Shown in pieces: positions 1 through 7,324 of a stretch of 19,521 nt of DNA. Position numbers and translations under genes: made by a program. The first letter of the stretch is position 1. Each line of letters starts with the position of its first letter. The stretch lies in the NCBI GenBank assembly GCA_002390045.1, contig DGSB01000076.1:10090-29610 (forward strand), read 5' to 3'. Source of the stretch: Fibrobacter sp. UBA4373 (lineage in GTDB: Bacteria > Fibrobacterota > Fibrobacteria > Fibrobacterales > Fibrobacteraceae). The notes beneath the pieces were generated by a model. That model ran no database searches, had not been told where the DNA came from, and worked only from the letters and a program-made list of their open reading frames with translations.

Positions 1-257
1 TCTTCCGAGCCTAAAAAGCCTGTAGCGATGGCGTCAAAAGTCATGCCCAGATTTTTATAAGTCTGAATGTAATCGCGCATTTTAGGCGTGTAATCGTCGA
101 AGTAGTATTCAGGAAATTGGGTATGCGTTGAAAGAATGGCGGTGGGGATGGTAACCGCTTGAATCTTCATGGCGGAGACGATCGGAGCCATCACGGCAAT
201 CGAGCATCTGCCAAATCCTGTTACATCGTTGATTAACGCAATTTTTTTCTGAGGCAT
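1..257 (-). CDS. Pyridoxal/pyridoxamine kinase-like protein (PfkB/ribokinase fold), C-terminus beyond the left edge
   Basis: About 85 N-terminal residues are visible, beginning MPQKKIALINDVTGFGRCS and continuing through PTAILSTHT, a tyrosine/phenylalanine/aspartate-rich YYFDDYT segment and ATGFLGS. This pattern (N-D-x-x-G-F-G-R-C-S, then P-T-A-x-L-S) is typical of the ATP-dependent pyridoxal/pyridoxamine kinases that make pyridoxal 5'-phosphate. Some members of the family also phosphorylate hydroxymethylpyrimidine (HMP), the thiamine precursor. The gene lies 32 bases after the cytX stop on the same strand, so the two are probably co-transcribed. The ATG at 257 is chosen because the conserved N-terminal strand starts there; no strong Shine-Dalgarno sequence precedes it, so translation may depend on the upstream gene. 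The family is fairly certain. The substrate is not: B6 vitamers or HMP are both possible. Confidence 0.82.
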   Translation of the reverse strand, partial: MPQKKIALINDVTGFGRCSIAVMAPIVSAMKIQAVTIPTAILSTHTQFPEYYFDDYTPKMRDYIQTYKNLGMTFDAIATGFLGSE

Positions 258-289
258 GACGGGGCTAAAGGTATAAAATTATATCGAGC

Positions 290-1483
290 TTATTGAATGC
301 GTTGCCCGAGTTTTCTTTCGGAAAGGACTCGAACAGATGCAAGGGCGGCCGAGACGATGATGGCAAGCAAAGTCGGTCCAAGGAAAATGGAATCCTGGCG
401 CTCTGCAAACTGATACGCGATAAATCCGGCGAGCCAGGAAAAAATGTTCCAGGCCCAAATCCCGATGGATCCTTTTTGCTCTTTCGAAAAATAGAACGAA
501 ACCAACAACACGGCGGCCATTGGAGCGAAGACAGAGGCAATCAGGTAAAGGAAGCTAATGTAATGGTCCATGATTCCGGAAATTGCGAGGAGTGCGCTTA
601 AAAAGCTGACGGCAATGCCCGCAATTTTAGGGTTGATCTTGTGAAAAATCGCCTTGGCGGATTCTCCGGCAGAGTTGGCTGCCAAAAAGTTCGTCGTTAT
701 CGTAGAAAGAACAACGATGAGGATTCCGGGGATTCCAAGCCCAGCGAGAAGAATTGCCTGGGCAATGCTCTGCGCATTGGCGATTCCAGCGATTTCAATG
801 CCGATGATGTACATCCAAAGGCTTGCGAATGTGTATGCAATCGCAGAAACCGCTGTCGATTTCACCGGCTTTTCGGCATCCTTGGTATAATCCGAAATCA
901 CCGGCAGCCATGAAATAGGCATTGCGATGGAAATTTCAAAAATGTTCCAAAAGTGGAGCGCCTTTGGGCTCAAGAGGGTTGCGTGCGAATCATTCAGTCC
1001 GAACAGTTTGGCGGAAAGAATCGCGAGTAAGGCTGTCAGGGCGATCATGACCGCGGTAGTCACATGCGCGGAACGGCGAAGACCGACATAAACCCAAACG
1101 GCGATGAAGGCGGCAAGAATAAAGCAGGTCAGGGCAAAGGAAATGGGTAAGTTAAGCCCGGCGAGTGCCGAAGCGCCTTGAGCATTCAGAACGGCGACCC
1201 ATGCGAGCAGCTGGAATGCATTCAAGGCGGCAAAAAATTTGGACCCGTATTTTCCAAAAGACGATTTTGTGGTTTCCATGGCGTTTAAACGAACTCGCGC
1301 TCCGATGAGGCCCACCAAAAAAAGCAAGATGCCGCCTAAGAAATGCCCCAGTAAAAGCGGTGTCCAAAGCGTATCTGTCGCTGCGGCTCTTCCGATTTCG
1401 ATTCCTGCTTCTATTTCGGAAACCGAAATCGCAACGCCAAACCAAATAATTCCATTGGAGAAAATGCTAGTCTTCGTTTCCAT
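290..1483 (-). CDS. cytX: CytX-type permease (putative hydroxymethylpyrimidine transporter, NCS1 family)
   Basis: A 397-residue, very hydrophobic protein with roughly 12 predicted membrane segments. The N-terminal IIWFGVAISVSEIEAG, the AMETTKSSFGKYG loop and the following LNAFQLLAWVAVLNAQG match my recollection of CytX, a cytosine-permease-like branch usually found with thiamine salvage genes. The likely role is uptake of HMP or a related pyrimidine across the inner membrane. An upstream ATG at 1540 would add 19 residues, but METKTS at 1483 has a good GGGAGG ribosome site 5 bases before it, so the shorter start is preferred. It is followed by the PLP/HMP kinase-like gene. No thiamine-pyrophosphate riboswitch motif is visible in the roughly 140-base leader, unlike many cytX genes. 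Cytosine or another nucleobase is an alternative substrate. Confidence 0.8.
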   Translation of the reverse strand: METKTSIFSNGIIWFGVAISVSEIEAGIEIGRAAATDTLWTPLLLGHFLGGILLFLVGLIGARVRLNAMETTKSSFGKYGSKFFAALNAFQLLAWVAVLNAQGASALAGLNLPISFALTCFILAAFIAVWVYVGLRRSAHVTTAVMIALTALLAILSAKLFGLNDSHATLLSPKALHFWNIFEISIAMPISWLPVISDYTKDAEKPVKSTAVSAIAYTFASLWMYIIGIEIAGIANAQSIAQAILLAGLGIPGILIVVLSTITTNFLAANSAGESAKAIFHKINPKIAGIAVSFLSALLAISGIMDHYISFLYLIASVFAPMAAVLLVSFYFSKEQKGSIGIWAWNIFSWLAGFIAYQFAERQDSIFLGPTLLAIIVSAALASVRVLSERKLGQRIQ

Positions 1484-1580
1484 GAAAACCTCCCAATTCA
1501 AACGTCGCGCAAAGATAAAAAAAGGCCCCCTGTGCCACAAGCGCTTTGCCCATACCGCTTTTTTATGCTCCGTTATAGGT

Positions 1581-1596
1581 TTTACTTATAAATAAA
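1581..1596. promoter_or_regulatory. AT-rich near-palindrome upstream of cytX
   Basis: TTTACTTATAAATAAA is a 16-base near-perfect palindrome with one mismatched pair, about 100 bases upstream of the cytX start. On the minus strand a TATAAC sequence that could be a -10 element follows a few bases downstream. It could be an operator or simply AT-rich promoter DNA. No regulator is recognised. Confidence 0.25.
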
Positions 1597-1623
1597 CTTT
1601 TTAGATGAAGGATTCCCATAAAC

Positions 1624-1655
1624 AAAAAAACGCCCGCATGGCTGCGAGCGTTTTT
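1624..1655 (-). terminator. Rho-independent terminator after rpsD
   Basis: Read on the minus strand, ACGCTCGCA pairs with TGCGGGCGT (one G-T wobble) around a 4-base loop and is followed by a run of seven T. It begins about 20 bases after the rpsD stop codon and separates rpsD from cytX. Confidence 0.85.
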
Positions 1656-1675
1656 GCAAAAGCTGAATCTTACTA

Positions 1676-2281
1676 TTAACGAGAATAGTATTCGACCACG
1701 AGCTGTTCTTGGAGCTGGACCGGAATCTGAGCGCGGAGCGGAGTTGCCACGAGCTTGCCTTCCATCTTGTCCTTATCCACTGAAACGTATTCCGGGAGAG
1801 CCGGAGCGTTTTCGAGAGCTTCCTTGATCTGAACGTGGTTCTTGGAACGTTCACGAACAGCAATCACGTCGCCGACCTTGACGAGACGGCTCGGGGAGAA
1901 GCTACGAACGCCGTTCACGGAGAAGTGACCGTGTGCGACATACTGACGAGCAGCGAAAATGGTGCGAGCAAAACCCATACGGAAGACGAGAGCGTCGAGA
2001 CGGGTTTCGAGAAGGACCATCAGGTTGTCACCTGCAGAACCTTCACGACGGTTGGCTTCGGCATAAGTCTTAGCCATCTGTGCTTCGGAAATGTTGTACG
2101 TAAAACGAAGACGCTGCTTTTCGACAAGCTGCTGCTTGTAAACGGAAGCGGACTTCTTACGATCTTGACCGTGCTGGCCAGGTCCGAAATTGCGACGGTC
2201 CAGAACCTTCTGGGTCTTTTGGGTGGTTGCGAGCCCGAGAGAGCGGGCGACCTTAGCTTTTGGTCCACGATAAGTAGACAT
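1676..2281 (-). CDS. rpsD: 30S ribosomal protein S4, cysteine-free type
   Basis: A 201-residue protein of normal length for bacterial S4. YRGPKAKVARSLG at the N-terminus, RRNFGPGQHGQ near residue 30, and an S4 RNA-binding domain at about residues 91-150 (TRLDALVFRMGFA, then AARQYVAHGHFSVNG) identify it. S4 binds 16S rRNA early in small-subunit assembly and often represses its own synthesis. The N-terminal cysteines that bind zinc in many S4 proteins are absent; alanine or other residues take their place. The gene is not in the usual rpsM-rpsK-rpsD-rpoA cluster but stands alone, with a GAGG ribosome site 6 bases before the ATG, its own terminator and a hairpin in its leader. It could be the only rpsD or a second, zinc-independent copy; the window cannot say which. 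Confidence 0.97.
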   Translation of the reverse strand: MSTYRGPKAKVARSLGLATTQKTQKVLDRRNFGPGQHGQDRKKSASVYKQQLVEKQRLRFTYNISEAQMAKTYAEANRREGSAGDNLMVLLETRLDALVFRMGFARTIFAARQYVAHGHFSVNGVRSFSPSRLVKVGDVIAVRERSKNHVQIKEALENAPALPEYVSVDKDKMEGKLVATPLRAQIPVQLQEQLVVEYYSR

Positions 2282-2312
2282 GTTTACCTCGAAAGGAAGC
2301 TCTTTAGTTAAA

Positions 2313-2349
2313 CCTGAAACACTGGCAGAGCTTGGCGCGGCATTTCAGG
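2313..2349 (-). promoter_or_regulatory. Inverted repeat in the rpsD leader, candidate S4 regulatory hairpin
   Basis: CCTGAAA at one end and TTTCAGG at the other form a perfect 7-base-pair stem enclosing 23 GC-rich bases, 32 bases before the rpsD ATG. No long T run follows on the minus strand, so a simple terminator for the upstream lipoprotein gene is less likely than a structured leader. That S4 itself binds here is inference from known S4 autoregulation in other bacteria. Confidence 0.4.
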
Positions 2350-2360
2350 GTAGGGTAAAG

Positions 2361-2366
2361 ATAGTA
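2361..2366 (-). promoter_or_regulatory. Possible -10 element for rpsD
   Basis: TACTAT on the minus strand matches the sigma-70 -10 consensus at 4 of 6 positions. It would place the transcript start near 2354, just before the leader hairpin. No convincing -35 sequence is visible, so this is weak. Confidence 0.3.
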
Positions 2367-2388
2367 AATCTTTTGGGGAATGTCTTCT

Positions 2389-4002
2389 TTATTCGGTAAT
2401 ATACACGGTTAAGGTGTCTCGGGCGCGCGGATCGGCTTTGCTTTGGGCAATCAGGCGGATGATTTCACCCGTATAGGCGTCATTTTCCGTGATGGCGATG
2501 TTTGTCGCGCTCAAAAGCTGTTCCGTTCCGTTGCTAGAGCAGAGACCTTCGGTATAAGAAGATTGGATATAATTGAGATCTTCGCAAGGGGTATACCAAT
2601 AAGCGTTGCTGCTGACATCGGAAGGTTCTGCACGAAGTGTGAGACTTGCGAAATAGAGCGTGTCGCCGAGGGTGACATTCTTGCTAGAAATTTCCTTGTC
2701 ATTTTCTTCGTCATAGAAGCTGAACTTCGTTACGTAGTTGAACCGCTGGATGACAGTCTTGAGGGTGAGTTCCTGACTTTCCGTTTTGGGAGGAGAATTC
2801 AAGCGCACGTAGTGCAGGTAGTAAGCGCCTTTGGAAGGAGCGATGAATTCTGGACTTGTGCCGGAGATGGTAGCGATGGAATCGCCTTCGGCATTGAGAA
2901 CGGCGTATGTAGCGGGGTAGCTCGCTCCCGTGTAATAGCCTTCGATATCGTGATAGATATGGATCGTGTCGTTTTTGCTCAGATCGGCGAGCCAGACGTA
3001 TTCTTCTTGACGCAGATAATATTTGGCGGCGTCATTTCTTTCGCGGACAATCTTGAGCGTGTCTCCGACTTTTTGGATGGAGTCCGGATTGGCGAAATAT
3101 TCCCCCTGTTCTAGATCGCGGGAAGTTGTAATGATGTCAAAATAGGCGTAAGGGCCTGTCTGGTAGCTTAAGAAGGAAATCGGCTGGATGGAGACCGAGT
3201 AATCGCTCGAAGTTTCCGGGAGAATCTGCTCATCGATCGCGGTTCCTGTCGCAATCGTCGCGTTTCCCTTTTTAAGGTCAATGCTTGTCAAGGATTTGCC
3301 GGTCACGTTCACGTTGATGCTTTTTCCGGTTTTTGCGGTAAAGTTCGCGACAGCCTTGCTTACAGAATTCCCGATAAAGAATACGCCATGGACGGTGTCT
3401 CCGACGGTTAAAGAAATTTGAGCCGTGTCACCTATATAGGTAAAATATTCCGGGTACATTTCTGCGGCGATGCGGATGGTGAACGAAGAATCCTTGTCCA
3501 GACTGACGCTTGGAATATCGACGTAGTAAAAACCGCTTTCTGCTGTTGTGACAAAGTTCGTCACAGAATAGTCGTCGTCGCCAAGACGTGAATAAAGCGT
3601 TTGGGTGTTGTATGTTGTATCACCGTTTTCATCCAGCGTATAGTATTCTGGAACTAAAATTTCGCCCTGTTCTTCGCGGACAAAAAGCGAATCCGCATGT
3701 CCGCCCGTTTTTTTGCCGATGATACGGATGAGCGTTCCTTTGGAATATTCGCCAAGGAATAACTTGTACGCAGTCATGAGGGAATCGCGCGGGGTAATCT
3801 TCACGGTATCGTTGGAAAGTGTATCCGCATAGATTACGTCCAATCGGTTCGAATAGGAACTGGAAGATTCAATCGAAGAAGAAGATTCCGACGCGGAAGA
3901 ATCTTCACTGGCAGAGGATCCGCTGTCACTTCCGCAGCCGATGAGCGCAGAGAGGCAGGCAAAGGGGATTAATTTCAAAAAATACTTGGATGCGAGCTTC
4001 AT
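2389..4002 (-). CDS. Surface or periplasmic lipoprotein with Ser-rich linker, function unknown
   Basis: A 537-residue protein with a lipoprotein signal peptide: MKLASKYFLK, a hydrophobic stretch, then the lipobox LIGC with lipidated Cys23. Residues 24-50 are a Ser/Glu/Asp-rich linker of the kind common in Fibrobacter surface proteins. The rest is beta-rich with three similar motifs, SGFYYVDI (about 156), TGPYAYFDI (about 282) and KGAYYLHY (about 391), suggesting three related beta-sandwich units like bacterial pre-peptidase C domains. Cys473 and Cys488 could form a disulfide near a final Ig-like segment. A GTG at 4008 is an alternative start, but the ATG at 4002 has AGGTG at a better distance. 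That ribosome site overlaps the stop codon of the preceding secreted-protein gene, so translation is probably coupled. No catalytic motif was recognised; it may help anchor or bind glycan for its partner. Confidence 0.85.
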   Translation of the reverse strand: MKLASKYFLKLIPFACLSALIGCGSDSGSSASEDSSASESSSSIESSSSYSNRLDVIYADTLSNDTVKITPRDSLMTAYKLFLGEYSKGTLIRIIGKKTGGHADSLFVREEQGEILVPEYYTLDENGDTTYNTQTLYSRLGDDDYSVTNFVTTAESGFYYVDIPSVSLDKDSSFTIRIAAEMYPEYFTYIGDTAQISLTVGDTVHGVFFIGNSVSKAVANFTAKTGKSINVNVTGKSLTSIDLKKGNATIATGTAIDEQILPETSSDYSVSIQPISFLSYQTGPYAYFDIITTSRDLEQGEYFANPDSIQKVGDTLKIVRERNDAAKYYLRQEEYVWLADLSKNDTIHIYHDIEGYYTGASYPATYAVLNAEGDSIATISGTSPEFIAPSKGAYYLHYVRLNSPPKTESQELTLKTVIQRFNYVTKFSFYDEENDKEISSKNVTLGDTLYFASLTLRAEPSDVSSNAYWYTPCEDLNYIQSSYTEGLCSSNGTEQLLSATNIAITENDAYTGEIIRLIAQSKADPRARDTLTVYITE

Positions 4003-4008
4003 AATCAC

Positions 4009-7000
4009 CTAATTCAGGATATAGAACTTTTCTTCTTTGGAGAACGATTCTCCCGAAACCTTGAGCGTGTATTTGCCGGTCGGGAAGTCTTTCGCCTTGA
4101 ATTTGAACGTATACTTCTTTTCACTTTCCAACTCACGTCCGCAGAGCTGCTGAATGAACTTTCCGGATTCGTTGAAAATTTCAATCTTCACGTATTGCGG
4201 TTCGCCAATCGTCAGATCGAAGTTGCAGTCGAGAGAAACGATGTTGATGTTCACCTTCGAAAGCTGGATCGCATTTTCGGAACGTGTACCGCTGACCGTG
4301 CGATTGGAATCGAAGTAGCTGATGTAGAGGGCAGGAGCGACTCCCTTGCCCGCATCGCGCGAGTAGACGTAATAACTGGAGTCGCTTGGGGCAACCGCCG
4401 AAAGAATGAAGGTGAAAAGTTGAGATTTGTGCTTGCGCTTCATGAATTCGGTCAGTGCGGCACTCTTCAGGAACGATCCGAACGGGGAATCCGGATTCGG
4501 GGTAATCGTTCCAAGGTAACTGGTGTAACGCGGATCGATTCCACCGCCGCGGCTCTTTTTCGGAATATAGGCTCCGCCTGGACCGTCTTGGTTAGCGGGC
4601 GCTGTGTACCAGGTAATTTCGGTTTCTTGCCAATCGACAGGGGCGATTCCGTTGCCGAAATCCTTGCCCGGTTCTTCCAAAAGTCCAAAAACGTTCCATT
4701 GGACAGGTTTCTTTTTGTTTTTGTATCGAGGATCGTCTGGAACAGAGAGCTGTAGAGCGGCGTCCGAAATCGGTCCTGGTACCGCGGAAACATCAAACTT
4801 GAGATAAATCTTTGCGCTTGCGCCTTCCTTGCTATAGCCGATTTGCAATAGGGAATCGTCGGCGTGAGTCGTGTAACCGTCGAATTCCGAAATCCAGGTA
4901 TCCATGCCGCGTCCCGAAGCGACGCCGTTTCCGCTATGGTCCTTGGTAGTGGTGCGCAAATCGAAGACGTAAATGTGGGTGGTGTCCGATGCTTTCAGCT
5001 CGCCGTCATCTGCGGTAAAGGTGATGTTATAACGTCCGCTGTACGAGAATGTGACATCGGTTTCGTAATCCTTTTCGTCCGAGAATACGACTTTGCCTGG
5101 TCCGGTGAGCTTTTTCCAGACGACCGGGTCGATGCAATAGCCTTTGCTTCCACGGCCATCGTCGTATACGCGCCCGGAAAGCTTCGCCTTTTCGGATTGC
5201 AAAAGAATCATGTCGTCTGCACCTTCGACTTCCGGACGTTCGTTGGAACCGACCTTGGGAACATATCCGACAAAGAGCGTCATCATGGTTCCGCCGGACG
5301 GATTTTTCAAAAGGTTTTCGGATTCGAGAGTCTTGGTCTTGCCGTTACGCGTTTCTTCTGCGATTTTCGGGAAGGCGTTTCCATGGATGAGCGTTTCACG
5401 AAGACCTTCGACGGAAATGCTCGAAGAGTCATTGATGAACATGGGAGAAATTTTAGCCTTACGGTTCGAAATCACGTGGACACCGATGATTTCCGCTTCG
5501 CCGTGGTCGCGGTTATGCAGAATGGTGTTTCCGTTTTCAGCGGTGAGACCAAGAATCCAGATGGTGCCGCCGTTGTTCACGATTTTTGTTTTATGGTCGT
5601 TGTTCATGTAAAGGCTGCGGGCCCATACATGCTGCAAGTTAATCTCCATGCGGTTAATCGCGACGTCTTCCATGTAAAGGTCGCCTACGCCCTTGGTTGC
5701 GCTTTCGTATTCCTTGACCTTCATGTTCTTGAGGATCAAGGTCTGTGGAGATTTGTGGACAATGCCTGCTCCGAACTCACCGAAACGTTCAAAGGTGATT
5801 TCCTTGAAAGCGCTACCTTCAACAATGAATTTTCCTGTTCCGTCGATGGTCGCTTCCGTTCCGATGATACGGCGGACTCGATTGCGGATATGGATATCCC
5901 GGTTGATGGTATAGCGGCCACCCGGGGTGAAGTAAATGGTTTCTGCGCCGTCGTCGATGGCCTGCTGGATCGATTTCGAATCGTCGCTTCCCGTTCCTGC
6001 GTGTCCACCGTAATCCCCTTGGATGCCTACCCATTGGTCAGCGGGCTGTTCCATCGGAATCAGGGTTTCTGCAATGGAAAGCTTGAAAGAATATTGAGGA
6101 GAATGGCAAAGGTTTGTCGGAATATCGGAAGAATACTCGATGATTTCCGGACCGTCGACGCCTTCTCCGCTTGCAGGTCCCCGTTCTTCGATGGCTTTGG
6201 CGTAGCGGCTGGTTGCGATATCGCGGGCGAAAATGTAGCCTTCGTTGTAAATGGCCGGTATCTTCGCCTTCTTTTTGCCGTTGTATTCCAAGGCTCCGCC
6301 GATCATTGTCAGGAGAGCGTTTTCACCAAAATTGGCGACAGCAGGGACCGCGTTGTGGCTTCTCAAGTTACGGATGGTCAAAACCTGATCGTGGTTTTCG
6401 ATGCCATACTTTTTTTGGTTGTGAAGCGTAATGTGTTCAAAGGTCATGCCGTACATGGGGAAGCCGGTGAGAATGCCGACGTCAAAACCGCGGATTTCCA
6501 CATTTTTAATGTAAAGCGGGCCGATGTTGTCCGTATAGTTCATGTCGATGCCGGCGACGCCTTGCCCATCATCAGAATAAATCTTCACGTTGGAGATGGT
6601 TCCCTGGTAATTGGCGTTGAAGCGGATGCCGATAATGCCCGGGTTCCCCTTGCCTGTATGAAGCGTGATGTCACGGATTGCATTGCGCTCGTGGGAATGG
6701 TTTCCCATGCCTGTATAGAGCATGGCGCGGGGAGCATCCGGGTTGTCATAACCATAAGCGTTGCTTTGCATGATGATCTGGGTACCGCCCATGCTTTCGC
6801 CTTGGAGAATCGTGCGACGGTAAGATTCATCTTCCTTTTCGGCTTGAGGCCAGCTGATCTGTTTAGAAATCAAATAAGTGCCGTGGGGCAGGTAAATCAC
6901 ATAGTTGCCGTTCGGATGGTCGTCCAAGGCCTGCTGGAGAATTTCCGAAACATCGGTCTTGCCGTCGTTCTTGGCAAGGTAGGGCGCCTTGGTAATATCG

Positions 7001-7098
7001 ACGACGCCAGAACCGTGGGGGAACTGAACCTGGGCAAAAAGCACGGAACAAGAAATACACAAAAAAACAGCAAAAAAACGAAACACCGAATACCTCAT
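4009..7098 (-). CDS. Large secreted protein with two pectate-lyase-3-type beta-helices (GH55-like), DNRLRE-type domain and T9SS-like tail
   Basis: 1029 residues with a signal peptide (about 1-22, ending VLFAQ). A first right-handed beta-helix spans about 31-330 (NDGKTDVSEILQQALDDH, then YVIYLPHGTYLIS) and a second about 355-590 (GSDDSKSIQQAIDDG, then IYFTPGGRYTINRDIHI). Two such halves in tandem are typical of GH55 exo-beta-1,3-glucanases, but I could not confirm catalytic residues. A PKD-like beta-sandwich follows at about 615-715. A DNRLRE/CBM96-like domain lies at about 730-930 (IYLKFDVSAVPGPISDAALQL and PALYISYF at its end). The C-terminal 80 residues (VKIEIFNESGKFIQQL, then FPTGKYTLKV) resemble type A sorting domains of the type IX secretion system. 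It is therefore probably exported across the outer membrane to act on polysaccharide. A pectate lyase or non-catalytic adhesin is possible. It is the first gene of an operon with the lipoprotein. Confidence 0.83.
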   Translation of the reverse strand: MRYSVFRFFAVFLCISCSVLFAQVQFPHGSGVVDITKAPYLAKNDGKTDVSEILQQALDDHPNGNYVIYLPHGTYLISKQISWPQAEKEDESYRRTILQGESMGGTQIIMQSNAYGYDNPDAPRAMLYTGMGNHSHERNAIRDITLHTGKGNPGIIGIRFNANYQGTISNVKIYSDDGQGVAGIDMNYTDNIGPLYIKNVEIRGFDVGILTGFPMYGMTFEHITLHNQKKYGIENHDQVLTIRNLRSHNAVPAVANFGENALLTMIGGALEYNGKKKAKIPAIYNEGYIFARDIATSRYAKAIEERGPASGEGVDGPEIIEYSSDIPTNLCHSPQYSFKLSIAETLIPMEQPADQWVGIQGDYGGHAGTGSDDSKSIQQAIDDGAETIYFTPGGRYTINRDIHIRNRVRRIIGTEATIDGTGKFIVEGSAFKEITFERFGEFGAGIVHKSPQTLILKNMKVKEYESATKGVGDLYMEDVAINRMEINLQHVWARSLYMNNDHKTKIVNNGGTIWILGLTAENGNTILHNRDHGEAEIIGVHVISNRKAKISPMFINDSSSISVEGLRETLIHGNAFPKIAEETRNGKTKTLESENLLKNPSGGTMMTLFVGYVPKVGSNERPEVEGADDMILLQSEKAKLSGRVYDDGRGSKGYCIDPVVWKKLTGPGKVVFSDEKDYETDVTFSYSGRYNITFTADDGELKASDTTHIYVFDLRTTTKDHSGNGVASGRGMDTWISEFDGYTTHADDSLLQIGYSKEGASAKIYLKFDVSAVPGPISDAALQLSVPDDPRYKNKKKPVQWNVFGLLEEPGKDFGNGIAPVDWQETEITWYTAPANQDGPGGAYIPKKSRGGGIDPRYTSYLGTITPNPDSPFGSFLKSAALTEFMKRKHKSQLFTFILSAVAPSDSSYYVYSRDAGKGVAPALYISYFDSNRTVSGTRSENAIQLSKVNINIVSLDCNFDLTIGEPQYVKIEIFNESGKFIQQLCGRELESEKKYTFKFKAKDFPTGKYTLKVSGESFSKEEKFYILN

Positions 7099-7118
7099 CG
7101 GTTAGACACCTCACATAG

Positions 7119-7124
7119 AATATA
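7119..7124 (-). promoter_or_regulatory. Possible -10 element for the beta-helix/lipoprotein operon
   Basis: TATATT on the minus strand, with TTTCAA 16 bases upstream, lies about 21 bases before the ATG at 7098. The leader would be very short and the GAGGTG ribosome site would sit near the 5' end. The call is tentative. Confidence 0.25.
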
Positions 7125-7200
7125 AACATAATCCGAGTTTTTGAAATGCGTTTTTTTCTGTAGAAACCGAGGTGAGCGTGCCGTCCAGAGACTCGAATGC

Positions 7201-7264
7201 TTTGTAAAGTCTGTGTAAAGCGGTGTAAAACACTTGTAAAGACCGGATAAAACCTTTGGAAAGC
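7201..7264 (+). promoter_or_regulatory. Phased TGTAAA repeat array, candidate Pho box upstream of the phosphate operon
   Basis: Four near-identical units (TTTGTAAAG, GTGTAAAG, GTGTAAAA, TTGTAAAG) have their GTAAA cores at 7204, 7215, 7225 and 7236. Two weaker units (ATAAAA at 7247 and TTTGGAAAG with its core at 7258) continue the phase. Spacing is 11, 10, 11, 11 and 11 bases, one helical turn. The reverse complement TTTACA is the Bacillus PhoP half-site, and 11-base tandem repeats are also how PhoB binds in Escherichia coli. The genes that follow encode a phosphate transporter and PhoB/PhoR-like proteins, so control by that pair is the natural reading. The array could also affect the divergent secreted-protein operon starting at 7098. 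Confidence 0.72.
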
Positions 7265-7324
7265 CTTGCAAGAGAGCCTTGTGGGCGATGGTGTGCCATT
7301 TTACTTTGGGCATAAGAGGTTTTG

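Noticed and set aside
1484..1623. A TPP riboswitch before cytX
   Set aside because: I looked for the CTGAGA and ACCTGATCTGG-type conserved segments on the minus strand and found neither.
3841..3930. Tandem repeat DNA in the lipoprotein gene
   Set aside because: The repetitive TCT/TTC/GAA triplets encode the Ser/Glu-rich linker; this is low-complexity protein sequence, not a separate DNA element.
4864..7125. A 753-codon open frame on the plus strand opposite the beta-helix gene
   Set aside because: The minus-strand frame has a signal peptide, ribosome site and recognisable domains throughout. The plus frame shows no family motifs and is explained by codon bias of the real gene.
7201..7264. 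A CRISPR-like or iteron array
   Set aside because: The units are only about 10-11 bases with 2-5 variable bases between cores. There are no spacers of CRISPR length and no replication genes nearby; a regulatory box fits better.
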